From contig CALLUS010000021.1 in NCBI GenBank assembly GCA_938010435.1, positions 1 through 64,000 of the forward strand: a stretch of 64,000 bases of DNA, read 5' to 3'. Of the stretch, positions 56,053 to 64,000 are shown one piece after another. A model generated the notes under the pieces. That model ran no database searches. It was not told where the DNA came from and saw only the letters and a program-made list of their open reading frames with translations. This DNA comes from an uncultured Rhizobiaceae group bacterium. Lineage in GTDB: Bacteria; Pseudomonadota; Alphaproteobacteria; Rhizobiales; Rhizobiaceae. Each line of letters opens with the position of its first letter. The stretch's first letter is position 1. The position numbers and the translations under genes were made by a program.

Positions 56053-58530
56053 CTAGTAAAGACCGCCGGTTCCAGAAATCACAGCCTTACTCTTTTTAGG
56101 TTTTTTGGTGAGTTTGCCTTTGAGAAGATCGGATTCAAATCCAATTACCGAACTGCGGTCCGGTGGTTTTGTGCCGGGCTTAAACGCTTCCATGATCACG
56201 CCAGACTTGCCAACGGAAGCCAGAAGCCCAGACTTCGCATTGATAGGATAAAGCTTGATCCCTTCAGGCACGCGGAAATCGATGGCAGATGTTTGTGTCA
56301 GAGCATCTTTCATGAAATCCACAAAGATTGGCGAAGCCAAACCACCACCCGTATTGCCTTTGCCCATAGGTTCAGGACGATCATAGCCAACGAACACACC
56401 CACAACGAGATCAGGTGAATAGCCAACGAACCAAGCATCTTTCTCTTCGTTTGTTGTGCCTGTCTTGCCTGCGATTGGAACACCAAGTGCCCCCACGTTC
56501 TTGGCAGTGCCACGTTGCACAACACCTTCCATCATGGATGTGATTTGATACGCGGTCATCGGATCAAGGACTTGCTCACGATTGTCAGTCAATTCAGGTT
56601 CTTCCTGCCCTTCCCAATTTGACGTTTTGCAATCATCGCATACGCGTTCTTCGTGTTTGAAGATCGTTTTACCGTAACGGTCTTGAATACGGTCTATCAA
56701 AGATGGGTTGATGCGCTTGCCGCCATTGGCCAGCACCGAATAGGCAGACACCATTTTCAAAACAGTTGTCTCACGAGATCCTAAAGAAGAAGCAAGACCA
56801 CGTATTGGCTTCTCGTAAATACCGAAACGACGAGCATATTCTGCAATCAAAGGCATGCCCATATCATTGGCAAGACGTACGGTCATCAAGTTGCGAGACC
56901 GTTCAATGCCAAGTCGCAATGTGGATGGGCCGCCGTATTTTCCGCCGTAGTTTTTCGGTTCCCAAATCCCCAATGTACCACCTTGGTTTTTCTTGAACGG
57001 ACCATCCAACACAACGGAGGATGGTGTGTAACCATTGTCCAATGCTGCTGCATAAACAAAAGGCTTGAACGAGGAACCGGGCTGACGATTAGCTTGGGTG
57101 GCACGGTTGAACTGTGAGTCTGAGAAAGAGAAACCACCCATCATGGCCAATACGCGGCCAGTATGAGGGTTCATAGCCACAAGTGCGCCAGAGACCTCTG
57201 GAACTTGCTCCAATTTATATTGTCCGCCGCCCTTGTCTGAAACATGAATCACATCACCCGGTTTCAAAACATCATCAAAGCCTTTGGCTTTAACACGTTT
57301 ACGTTCCTTACCTTTTACCTTCACAGACAGAGATTTTGCCCACGGAGAATCGTCGAAGAATATTCTTGTTTCCACACGATCTTCAGACAGTCTTCTACTG
57401 ACATTCACTTTCGGGCGTAGACCGATACGGGCAGAAACGGCATCTACCTCAAGAACAATTGCTTGTTTCCAATCAGGACGGTCGGAAAGTCGTTTCACCT
57501 TCTCAAAAGAAAGGCCCCAGTCATTAGCAATTTCGACTTCAGCATAAGCGCCATGATAACCTTTTTTACGGTCGAAATTCATCAACCCTTTGGTCAGCGC
57601 TTTACGGGCCATCAATTGCATTTTGGGGTCAAGGGTTGTGCGAATTGACAAGCCGCCTTCGTAAAGTGCTTTCTTGCCATAGCGATCGAGAATTTGACGA
57701 CGCACTTCTTCGGAGAAATAGCTGGCAGATGAAAGGTAATTACTTCGGGTGCGCGGATTGACGCTCAAAGGTTTGGCTTTGGCCTCTTCGCCACGCTTGG
57801 CTGAGATATAACCATTGATGACCATTCTGCCGATCACCCAATTACGTCGTTCCAAAGCCCGTTCTGTGTGTTTGTAGGGATGATAATTCTCAGGAGCTTT
57901 TGGCAGACTGGCCAGATATGCAACCTCGTGCACGTCAAGGTCGCCTACGGTCTTATCGAAATAAGCGAGTGAAGCGCCCGCAACACCATAAGACCCCAAC
58001 CCGAAGTAGATTTCATTGAGGTAAAGCTCCAAAATCTTGTCTTTGGAATATGCTTCTTCGATGCGGAACGCCAACATCGCTTCTTTGATTTTACGGTCAG
58101 CTGTTCTGTCACTGGTCAACAGGAAGTTTTTCGCCACCTGTTGCGTGATAGTCGAAGCACCACGGGCTCGAGCGGACTTACCGCTGATTTTGGCTTCGAA
58201 ATAGTCAAACCCTGCTTTTCCCAAGGACAGATAGTTGATTCCGTTGTGAGAATAGAATTTCTTGTCTTCGGCGGAGATAAAAGCGTGCTTCAACAAACTT
58301 GGAATTGCCTGAATAGGTAAATACAATCTACGCTCGCGGGCATATTCTGCCATTAAAGCACCATCGCCAGCGTGGATACGTGTTGTTACCGGTGGTTCGT
58401 AATTGTTCAGGACTTCATAATCAGGAAGTTCTTTGATCAGGTCGGCGGTGTAAAGATACACGCCAGCGGCGACCAAAACCAACGCGGCCGTGCCAATACC
58501 AAACAGATATCCGAATAATCTTAGAAACAT
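56053..58530 (-). CDS. mrcA: Penicillin-binding protein 1A (bifunctional)
   Basis: This 825-residue class A PBP polymerises glycan strands and cross-links peptides in the periplasm. A single N-terminal membrane helix (about 8-28) precedes the glycosyltransferase domain with catalytic E88 in SAEDKKFYSHNG and GASTITQQVAKNFLL. The OB-like insertion of PBP1A follows (KGYHGAYAEVEI, later VSKVKGKERKRVKAKGF-type basic loop). The transpeptidase domain has QPGSSFKPFVYAAAL (SxxK), SRN and KTGTTNEEKDAWFVGY. The C-terminus is basic. amiC lies upstream on the same strand, together a cell-wall cluster. Confidence 0.95.
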   Translation of the reverse strand: MFLRLFGYLFGIGTAALVLVAAGVYLYTADLIKELPDYEVLNNYEPPVTTRIHAGDGALMAEYARERRLYLPIQAIPSLLKHAFISAEDKKFYSHNGINYLSLGKAGFDYFEAKISGKSARARGASTITQQVAKNFLLTSDRTADRKIKEAMLAFRIEEAYSKDKILELYLNEIYFGLGSYGVAGASLAYFDKTVGDLDVHEVAYLASLPKAPENYHPYKHTERALERRNWVIGRMVINGYISAKRGEEAKAKPLSVNPRTRSNYLSSASYFSEEVRRQILDRYGKKALYEGGLSIRTTLDPKMQLMARKALTKGLMNFDRKKGYHGAYAEVEIANDWGLSFEKVKRLSDRPDWKQAIVLEVDAVSARIGLRPKVNVSRRLSEDRVETRIFFDDSPWAKSLSVKVKGKERKRVKAKGFDDVLKPGDVIHVSDKGGGQYKLEQVPEVSGALVAMNPHTGRVLAMMGGFSFSDSQFNRATQANRQPGSSFKPFVYAAALDNGYTPSSVVLDGPFKKNQGGTLGIWEPKNYGGKYGGPSTLRLGIERSRNLMTVRLANDMGMPLIAEYARRFGIYEKPIRGLASSLGSRETTVLKMVSAYSVLANGGKRINPSLIDRIQDRYGKTIFKHEERVCDDCKTSNWEGQEEPELTDNREQVLDPMTAYQITSMMEGVVQRGTAKNVGALGVPIAGKTGTTNEEKDAWFVGYSPDLVVGVFVGYDRPEPMGKGNTGGGLASPIFVDFMKDALTQTSAIDFRVPEGIKLYPINAKSGLLASVGKSGVIMEAFKPGTKPPDRSSVIGFESDLLKGKLTKKPKKSKAVISGTGGLY

Positions 58531-58689
58531 TTTATCAGCATTCCTCTAGGGGCACGTTTAAATCTGTAGATGAAGGCATTGGACGCTTCCAGAATAAAAT
58601 AGGTAATTGTGTGACGTTGGCCTTGTTCTTCAAAAACCAATCGATCACTGTGACCCAAATGCCACTTAAATGTGATCGACACGAACACA

Positions 58690-59889
58690 TCACTCACGAT
58701 CTGCCATTCTTGGTTTAAAAAATGCATTAATCGAATCGCTCACTATTCCTGCAGCTTTGTTTTGCCATTGCTCGGATTTCATAAGCTCTTCGTCTTCCAC
58801 ATTGGACAAATAGCCAAGTTCCAAAAGCACGGAAGGAAACTCCGGTGCCTTCAGGACGTAAAAATCTGCTGAACGATGGGGATTATGGATCAATCGTACC
58901 CTGTCCTTCATTTGTCTCACGATCAGCCGCGCAATGCCAACCGAAAAAGCTTGGGTTTCACGGCGGGTCAGATCAATGAGAATATCTGTGACCTTGGGTT
59001 GTGTTTTGGGCAAGGAAAGTCCAGCTACCAAATCCGCTCTATTTTGTTTCTGGGCAAGCGAACGTGAAAGCGTGTCAGAGCCCTCCTCCGATAATGTGTA
59101 CACTGTGGCACCGCGAATGTTCTTTTGGCGCAGTGAATCCGCATGAATCGACATAAACATATCAGCGTTATTTTGCTTTGCGAAATCCACCCGATCAGAC
59201 AGTGACACAAACCGATCATCTTCGCGTGTCAGCAAAATCTTCAATTGATCATTTTTTCCGAGTGCTGCTTTGAGATGTTTTGCGAAATCCAATGTGATGA
59301 CTTTTTCTGCGGTTTTACCAGCACCTGCAGCACCGCCATCAATACCACCATGTCCCGGGTCCAACACAACGGTAAATGTTTTTTTGGAATCTGAGGGATC
59401 AACCTCGGCTGTTGGTCTTTTGCTTTTTTTGACAACAGGAGCTTTGCGCACGGCAGCTGCAAACTTCTCAGGCGACGCTGTCACCAAATCTAACAAGAGA
59501 CGATGGCGATTTTCTGCAACCACATTCCGCAGGCTGTGATTCTCAATCACTACATCACGCGCCAATTCCAGTACAATACGGGACTGACCGGGTGCTATTG
59601 CACCGAAGCGCATGTCTCGCACCATACTGGTGGGAAGCTTCTTGGCTTCTCCATCTAAACTGAATGCCGTTTGCGACAGATCGATAATGATGCGTCTCGG
59701 GTCAGGCAGAAGATATGCGTCATAGGTGACAGCCTTGTCGAAATCGACAACCAATCGCGCCCTCTTCTCATCGCCAATCACGCGGGCTGCAAATGCAATT
59801 GCAGTTTCATCTTCCGCCGCCCAAGCCACAGAGAGCAATGCCGACAGAAACATGCAGACGGTTAGAAATGCGGATATAAACGATCTCAT
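58690..59889 (-). CDS. amiC: N-acetylmuramoyl-L-alanine amidase AmiC
   Basis: This 399-residue periplasmic zinc amidase cleaves the stem peptide from muramic acid during septum splitting. A signal peptide (1-24, LTVCMFLSALLSVAWA) is followed by an AMIN domain (about 27-130, RLVVDFDKAVTYDAYLLPD) that binds peptidoglycan or envelope, and an Amidase_3 domain with VLDPGHGGIDGGA (zinc His), MSIHADSL and VLLELGYLSN. Length and order fit AmiC. In alphaproteobacteria amiC and pbp1A sit beside rne, as here, which supports identity. Confidence 0.93.
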   Translation of the reverse strand: MRSFISAFLTVCMFLSALLSVAWAAEDETAIAFAARVIGDEKRARLVVDFDKAVTYDAYLLPDPRRIIIDLSQTAFSLDGEAKKLPTSMVRDMRFGAIAPGQSRIVLELARDVVIENHSLRNVVAENRHRLLLDLVTASPEKFAAAVRKAPVVKKSKRPTAEVDPSDSKKTFTVVLDPGHGGIDGGAAGAGKTAEKVITLDFAKHLKAALGKNDQLKILLTREDDRFVSLSDRVDFAKQNNADMFMSIHADSLRQKNIRGATVYTLSEEGSDTLSRSLAQKQNRADLVAGLSLPKTQPKVTDILIDLTRRETQAFSVGIARLIVRQMKDRVRLIHNPHRSADFYVLKAPEFPSVLLELGYLSNVEDEELMKSEQWQNKAAGIVSDSINAFFKPRMADRE

Positions 59890-60657
59890 GTGTGACCTGT
59901 AGCTAGTTTATGGTTAACACGCGGTAACGATTGATGTTTTAACAACCTGAAGCTGTGGTTTGCATCGAAGTTTTCTGTGGCGAAAAATTGGCGCTTGTCT
60001 TTCTATCATTGCGAGCATACATTTCGACTGCGGTAATTAGAATGCGAAACAGCAAAACCGTGTCGGGGAATGTACATACTTGCAGTCCTTAACCACTGAT
60101 TTCATTTGATATTTTTTGTATCAATTTTTAACCAGTGCATATTAAGATTCGTCGATTGGCTCATAAAGCCGCTCTCGGATGCTTTTTTGACACGCGTTTG
60201 AACAATTTCGCAGTTTTACCGGAAATTCGAATTTGTGACCGCACGCCCCACAAGAGAGGGCTGCGCTTCACGAACAAACAGCCCGGCGATTTTCGTTTCG
60301 GGCAAGCGTGTTGAAAGCACGCATCCACCGTTCAAGCACGGATAACCGTGTGAGATCATTTTTAGGCTGAGACTGAGCAAATGGCGCAGGCGAAAAAGCA
60401 GATACAAGAGTTTGATGGAGGGCGCGTAATTGAGTTCCGCCCCGTCAGTTCTTTGGTGTCTGCAAGAAAAAAACGCCCTGTTTGTTTCAAACCTGCACCT
60501 GCTAAACACGCGCGGCGCGCGACACAGCACATGACAGATTTGCCGGTCCACAATACAGTCAGCTCCGACATTCTTATCACCTCCATTCCTCCCGCTCCTC
60601 CCGGACGCGGCAGACGATCGAGACTGAGATGTGCCGGAGTTGCGGAAAGACAATTCA
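59890..60657. other. amiC-rne intergenic region and rne leader
   Basis: This 768-base region separates divergent amiC and rne. The first 200 bases are A+T rich and should contain both promoters; TTGATA-N7-TATCAA (60106-60124) is an inverted repeat within it. From 60281 to 60350 three short hairpins follow each other. An ATG at 60381 opens a frame overlapping the rne start. A long structured leader is expected for rne, whose product controls its own mRNA in E. coli; this leader is not homologous in an obvious way. Confidence 0.6.
60281..60350 (+). promoter_or_regulatory. Three tandem hairpins in the rne mRNA leader
   Basis: Stems: GCCCG/CGGGC (60281-60285, 60299-60303), GCGTG/CACGC (60306-60310, 60318-60322; loop TTGAAAG) and CACGG/CCGTG (60337-60341, 60346-60350; loop ATAA). 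They are followed by no T-run, so they are not a terminator. Candidate site for RNase E autoregulation. Confidence 0.45.
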
Positions 60658-60737
60658 ATGGCAAACAACAAAATGCTGATCGATGCGGCCCATCCGGAAG
60701 AAACCCGGGTCGCAATGGTGCGTGGCAACAAAGTTGA
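60381..60737 (+). CDS. Possible leader ORF overlapping the rne start
   Basis: An ATG at 60381 opens a 118-codon frame (start MAQAKKQIQEFDGGRVIEF) that continues 80 bases into rne in another frame. The first 45 residues are reasonably protein-like and basic, later ones are rich in Arg, Gly and Pro as expected for non-coding sequence. No good ribosome site is seen. I do not recognise it; it may be untranslated leader. Confidence 0.15.
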   Translation: MAQAKKQIQEFDGGRVIEFRPVSSLVSARKKRPVCFKPAPAKHARRATQHMTDLPVHNTVSSDILITSIPPAPPGRGRRSRLRCAGVAERQFNGKQQNADRCGPSGRNPGRNGAWQQS

Positions 60738-63735
60738 TGAGTTCGACTTTGAGTCGGACCACAAAACTCAACTTCGCGGAAACATCTATCTCGCCAAAGT
60801 AACGCGCGTAGAACCATCCCTTCAGGCAGCCTTCGTAGACTATGGTGGAAACCGCCATGGTTTCCTCGCGTTCAGCGAAATTCACCCTGACTATTACCAA
60901 ATTCCTGTTGCTGACCGTCAGGCTTTGCTCGACGCTGAAGCTGAGGATGCCCGCATTGCTGAAGAAGCAGAAGCGAAGGCTCATGGTGATGATGAGATCG
61001 ATGGTGATTCCGTAGACGATGTAGAAGCGGAAACTTCTGAAAAGCCGGCACGCAAACGCCGTTCACGCCGCCGTGGCAAAAAGCCAGCGGATGTGGATGC
61101 AAATGAAGACAGTGCAGATGCGGTTGAAGCCACTTCTTCTGACGATTCAGCGGAAACAGAGGACGCCCCTGCTCCTGAAGTGACAACCGACGAAGAAAGC
61201 GATAACGACGACAGCATCATGTCTGCGGACAATGATGGTGATGACGTTGTATCTGAACCAGCTGCTGAAGAAGAACCAGCAAAGAAGCCACGTAAACGCA
61301 CAACGCGTAAGAAAAAAGAACCTGTTGTTGAAGAAGCTGCTGAAGAAGCCGTTTCCGAAGTGGCCGCTGACACAGAAGAAAAGCCGAAGCCGAAACGCAG
61401 GACTTCGCGCAAGAAAAAAGTTGAAGAGCCAGAAGAAACAATAGAAGCGCAAACTGAAGCAACATCTGAAGATGCGCCAGCCGAAGACGCTCCGAAGAAA
61501 CGCACACGCCGCACGTCTCGCAAAAAGAAGGTTGAAGCTTCTGATGAAGTTGGAACTTCAAGTGATGAACCGGTCGCTACAGACGAACCTGTTGCTGAGG
61601 CTCCAACGGCGTCTGGCGCAGAAGCTACGGACGCTGAAGGCGAAGGCAAACCTCGCAAGTCGCGTTCTCGCAGCCGTTCACGTCGCAGCCGTTCTAAAAA
61701 GAACAACGATTCTGATGAAGCCAATGATTCAGACAACGGAAATTCTGAAGTAGAAGCCGTAGGTGCGGAAGATGCGATGGAAGAAGTGGCCGTGCCCGTT
61801 CGTCGCGCCAACCGTCGTCACTATAAAATTCAAGAAGTGATCAAACGCCGCCAAATTCTCTTGGTTCAAGTGGTCAAAGAAGAACGCGGCAACAAAGGCG
61901 CGGCTCTGACAACCTATCTGTCATTGGCCGGTCGCTACTCTGTTCTTATGCCGAATACAGCCCGTGGTGGTGGTATATCCCGCAAAATCACAAACGGCGC
62001 AGATCGCAAGCGCTTGAAGGCCACTGCATCCAAGCTGGAAGTACCGCAGGGCATGGGTGTTATTCTACGCACAGCCGGTGCATCACGCAGTCAAGAAGAA
62101 ATTCAACGTGACTTCGAATACCTCATGCGTCTTTGGGAAAATGTGCGCACGCTCACATTGGAATCGACAGCCCCTTGCCTCACCTACGAAGAAGGCAGCC
62201 TGATCAAGCGCTCTATCCGCGACTTGTTTGACAAAGATACGGGTGAAATTCTTGTGGCTGGCGAAGATGGTTTCAAAGAAGCCAAAGGTTTCATGACCAT
62301 GCTGATGCCCGAACAGGCAAAGAACGTGAAGCTTTATCGCGATAAAGTACCTATGTTCACACGTATGGGTGTGGAAGCTCAGTTGGATGCAATGCTTCAA
62401 CCTCAGGTCACTTTGAAATCCGGTGGTTACCTCATTATCGACCAAACGGAAGCGTTGGTAGCGATTGATGTGAACTCCGGTCGTTCAACGCGCCAACATT
62501 CAGTTGAAGATACGGCCACACAAACCAACTTGGAAGCCGCTGATGAAGTGGCACGCCAGTTGCGCCTGCGTGATCTTGCAGGTCTAATCGTGATCGATTT
62601 CATCGACATGGAAGACAAGCGCAATGTGCGCAACGTTGAAAAGCGCCTGAAAGACGCTTTGAAAAACGATCGTGCGCGCATTCAAGTGGGCCGCATCTCG
62701 CATTTCGGCCTTATGGAAATGTCTCGCCAACGCATTCGTGCAAGTGTTCTGGAATCCACAACACAAACCTGCCCGACCTGTGACGGCCTTGGCCATGTGC
62801 GTTCAAGTTCATCGGTTGCTCTTACCGTTGTGCGCGCTATTGAGGATCATCTGAATAAAAATTCGCGCAATCACCTGACTGTTAAAGTCAGCACAGAAAC
62901 CGCGTTGTATCTGCTCAACACCAAGCGGGAAAGCTTGAGCGACCTGGAGACACGGTTTGGTGTAACGATTACAATCGAAACCGATCATACTCTGGGTCTC
63001 AACCCGTGCGTCATCGAACGCGGCGAACTATCAAACCGCAAGCCTGCTGGTGATTCCGCAGTGCAGCCAGACACGATTGCACCAAGTGAAGCTGTTGAAG
63101 AAGAAACAGCGGCAACCTCAGTAACCTCCCCTGACGCTTCATCCAGCGAAGAAGGTGATGAAGGCGAAGGCAAGAAACGCAAACGCCGCAGAAGGCGCCG
63201 CCGTGGTGGATCTTCCAACGGTGATGAAACAGCCAATACTGAAGGTGAAAACAGTTCTGAGAAGTCTGAAGAATCACCTGCTGAACAAGCTGATGTCACA
63301 GGTATACCAGAGCAAGACGCACCTGTTGCCGAAGCTGCCGAAGAAACCAAACCTAAGCGTCGTTCACGTCGCAAAAAGATTGAAGAGTCTGCTGAACCAG
63401 TTTCTGAGGAAAAAGAAGTAACTGCTGACGAGACCAAACAAAAACCACGTCGCACATCCCGTGTTCGCAAGCCGAAACCTGAAACAACGTCTGCTGAAGA
63501 TGCGCCTGTGGCTGAGGACAAACCAGACATTGCTCAACCTACCGCAGACGACAGCACCGCGACAGAGGATTCTCCTCGCACACCACGTCGCAACACACGT
63601 CGTGTGAAGCAACCAGACGCTGAAACAGCAGCAGCCGAAGCACCCGTTGAAACAGTTTCAGAAGCAGTGGAAGCGCCAAAGGAAGATGAGCCCAAGTCTA
63701 AAAAAGGCGGCTGGTGGCAACGCAAATTCTTCTAA
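60658..63735 (+). CDS. rne: Ribonuclease E
   Basis: This 1025-residue endoribonuclease initiates mRNA decay and processes rRNA and tRNA. The S1 domain starts near residue 38 (GNIYLAKVTRVEPSLQAAFVDYGG, quoted in part) but is interrupted at about 91-381 by a charged insertion of alternating acidic and KRRSRRKK-like blocks; the domain resumes at RRANRRHYKIQEVIK. Catalytic metal ligands correspond to D604 (DVNSGRS) and D650 (DFIDMED). The zinc link is C705-x2-C708 (CPTCDGLGH). After about residue 800 a disordered scaffold region ends in KKGGWWQRKFF; in Caulobacter a C-terminal GWW motif binds PNPase. Start ATG 60658. Confidence 0.96.
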   Translation: MANNKMLIDAAHPEETRVAMVRGNKVDEFDFESDHKTQLRGNIYLAKVTRVEPSLQAAFVDYGGNRHGFLAFSEIHPDYYQIPVADRQALLDAEAEDARIAEEAEAKAHGDDEIDGDSVDDVEAETSEKPARKRRSRRRGKKPADVDANEDSADAVEATSSDDSAETEDAPAPEVTTDEESDNDDSIMSADNDGDDVVSEPAAEEEPAKKPRKRTTRKKKEPVVEEAAEEAVSEVAADTEEKPKPKRRTSRKKKVEEPEETIEAQTEATSEDAPAEDAPKKRTRRTSRKKKVEASDEVGTSSDEPVATDEPVAEAPTASGAEATDAEGEGKPRKSRSRSRSRRSRSKKNNDSDEANDSDNGNSEVEAVGAEDAMEEVAVPVRRANRRHYKIQEVIKRRQILLVQVVKEERGNKGAALTTYLSLAGRYSVLMPNTARGGGISRKITNGADRKRLKATASKLEVPQGMGVILRTAGASRSQEEIQRDFEYLMRLWENVRTLTLESTAPCLTYEEGSLIKRSIRDLFDKDTGEILVAGEDGFKEAKGFMTMLMPEQAKNVKLYRDKVPMFTRMGVEAQLDAMLQPQVTLKSGGYLIIDQTEALVAIDVNSGRSTRQHSVEDTATQTNLEAADEVARQLRLRDLAGLIVIDFIDMEDKRNVRNVEKRLKDALKNDRARIQVGRISHFGLMEMSRQRIRASVLESTTQTCPTCDGLGHVRSSSSVALTVVRAIEDHLNKNSRNHLTVKVSTETALYLLNTKRESLSDLETRFGVTITIETDHTLGLNPCVIERGELSNRKPAGDSAVQPDTIAPSEAVEEETAATSVTSPDASSSEEGDEGEGKKRKRRRRRRRGGSSNGDETANTEGENSSEKSEESPAEQADVTGIPEQDAPVAEAAEETKPKRRSRRKKIEESAEPVSEEKEVTADETKQKPRRTSRVRKPKPETTSAEDAPVAEDKPDIAQPTADDSTATEDSPRTPRRNTRRVKQPDAETAAAEAPVETVSEAVEAPKEDEPKSKKGGWWQRKFF

Positions 63736-63791
63736 GACGTTTCGCGACTAGCGATTGGAAACTTACCTGCTCAAAAGAAAACGGGCTCAAT

Positions 63792-63829
63792 AAAAAACGG
63801 GCGACCTTCCCCCCGGATGGTCGCCCGTT
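63792..63829 (-). terminator. Rho-independent terminator of the rightmost gene
   Basis: Eleven-base stem AACGGGCGACC/GGTCGCCCGTT (63796-63806, 63819-63829). The T6 tail is on the minus strand, so it mainly ends the gene entering from the right. It may also help stop rne transcripts 60 bases after their stop codon. Confidence 0.8.
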
Positions 63830-63899
63830 ATACCAATATCCCCAATTCCAATTCAGAAATTGTCCCCACGTTTGATATTGGAAACTTTTACAGCTCTGT

Positions 63900-64000
63900 T
63901 TAAGCAGCGTTTTTCAAAGATGCATGCAATTCGCTGGCTTCTTCTTTGATGAAAGCCAAGAGCGCTTTTTCGTTCTCATGGGTTTCACCATCACGCTGAA
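63900..64000 (-). CDS. C-terminal end of an unidentified protein
   Basis: The minus strand from the window edge to TAA at 63902-63900 is open for 32 codons and ends in LKNAA. The peptide is helical and acidic (HENEKALLAFIKEEA). Support comes from the strong terminator 70 bases downstream. The start and identity lie outside the window. Confidence 0.6.
   Translation of the reverse strand, partial: QRDGETHENEKALLAFIKEEASELHASLKNAA

Noticed and set aside
60216-60764. 182-residue minus-strand frame across the rne leader
   Set aside because: Overlaps the rne start, lacks a ribosome site and resembles no protein.
61021-61720. Possible DNA tandem repeat array or CRISPR in rne
   Set aside because: Repeated lysine/arginine-rich blocks are irregular in length and in frame with RNase E; no constant repeat-spacer pattern.
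60981-61811. 276-residue serine/alanine-rich frame opposite rne
   Set aside because: Arises from the low-complexity Glu/Lys/Arg codons of RNase E read on the other strand.

Overview
The window looks like a chromosomal stretch from an alphaproteobacterium of moderate GC, probably a marine member of the Hyphomicrobiales (Rhizobiales) or a close relative. This rests on gene content: a cysG-DUF2849-cysI-cysH-DUF934 operon, DUF2155 and DUF2865 proteins, a complex I NDUFA12-type subunit, short ProS without the editing insertion, an ECF42/DGPF pair, and RNase E with a large charged insertion in its S1 domain and a C-terminal GWW motif. Genus-level assignment is not possible from what I can see.

Layout. 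1-63 is the start of an IS1182-type transposase running off the left edge. 167-3603 (minus) is lolD, lolC and proS. 4011-5910 is a sigma54-type promoter driving glnB-glnA. 5950-8064 is a small accessory block (leucine-rich-repeat protein, cysteine-rich unknown protein, periplasmic histidine phosphatase) flanked by two nearly identical terminators. 8211-11092 is a DGPF/YCII protein with its ECF42 sigma factor, then a CcdA-like membrane protein and a secreted thioredoxin-like protein. 11119-16215 (minus) is a six-gene sulfate assimilation operon ending in a ferredoxin. 16357-18303 holds a methyltransferase and cyclopropane fatty acid synthase, divergent from parE. 20872-25899 is a second accessory stretch: an alkylsulfatase-type metallo-hydrolase, a truncated IS3 element, an outer-membrane beta-barrel protein and a protein with two SMI1/KNR4-like domains.

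26092-47741 is mostly core metabolism and genome maintenance: DEAD-box helicase, TfoX-like protein, M48 protease, DsbA-like protein, aroQ-accB-accC-aat, DUF2155, NDUFA12, trmJ, icd, alaS, recA with an SOS-like box, psuK-psuG, a lipoprotein D,D-carboxypeptidase, mazG, an EF-hand protein, a P-loop kinase-like protein and hflX. 47916-50110 is a divergent pair of secreted hydrolase and membrane-bound AraC-type regulator with an operator-like repeat between them. 50144-55952 holds a threonine dehydratase-like enzyme, an atypical SDR, DUF2865, gltX and an MFS transporter. 56053-63735 is pbp1A, amiC and rne with a long structured leader. The window ends with the last codons of an unidentified minus-strand gene.

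Functionally, most genes are housekeeping. The least ordinary parts are the terminator-flanked block, the IS-bordered alkylsulfatase region with the double SMI1 protein, the AraC-hydrolase regulatory pair, the SDR lacking its usual catalytic residues, and the rne leader. I found no CRISPR array, prophage, tRNA, rRNA or clear new defence system.
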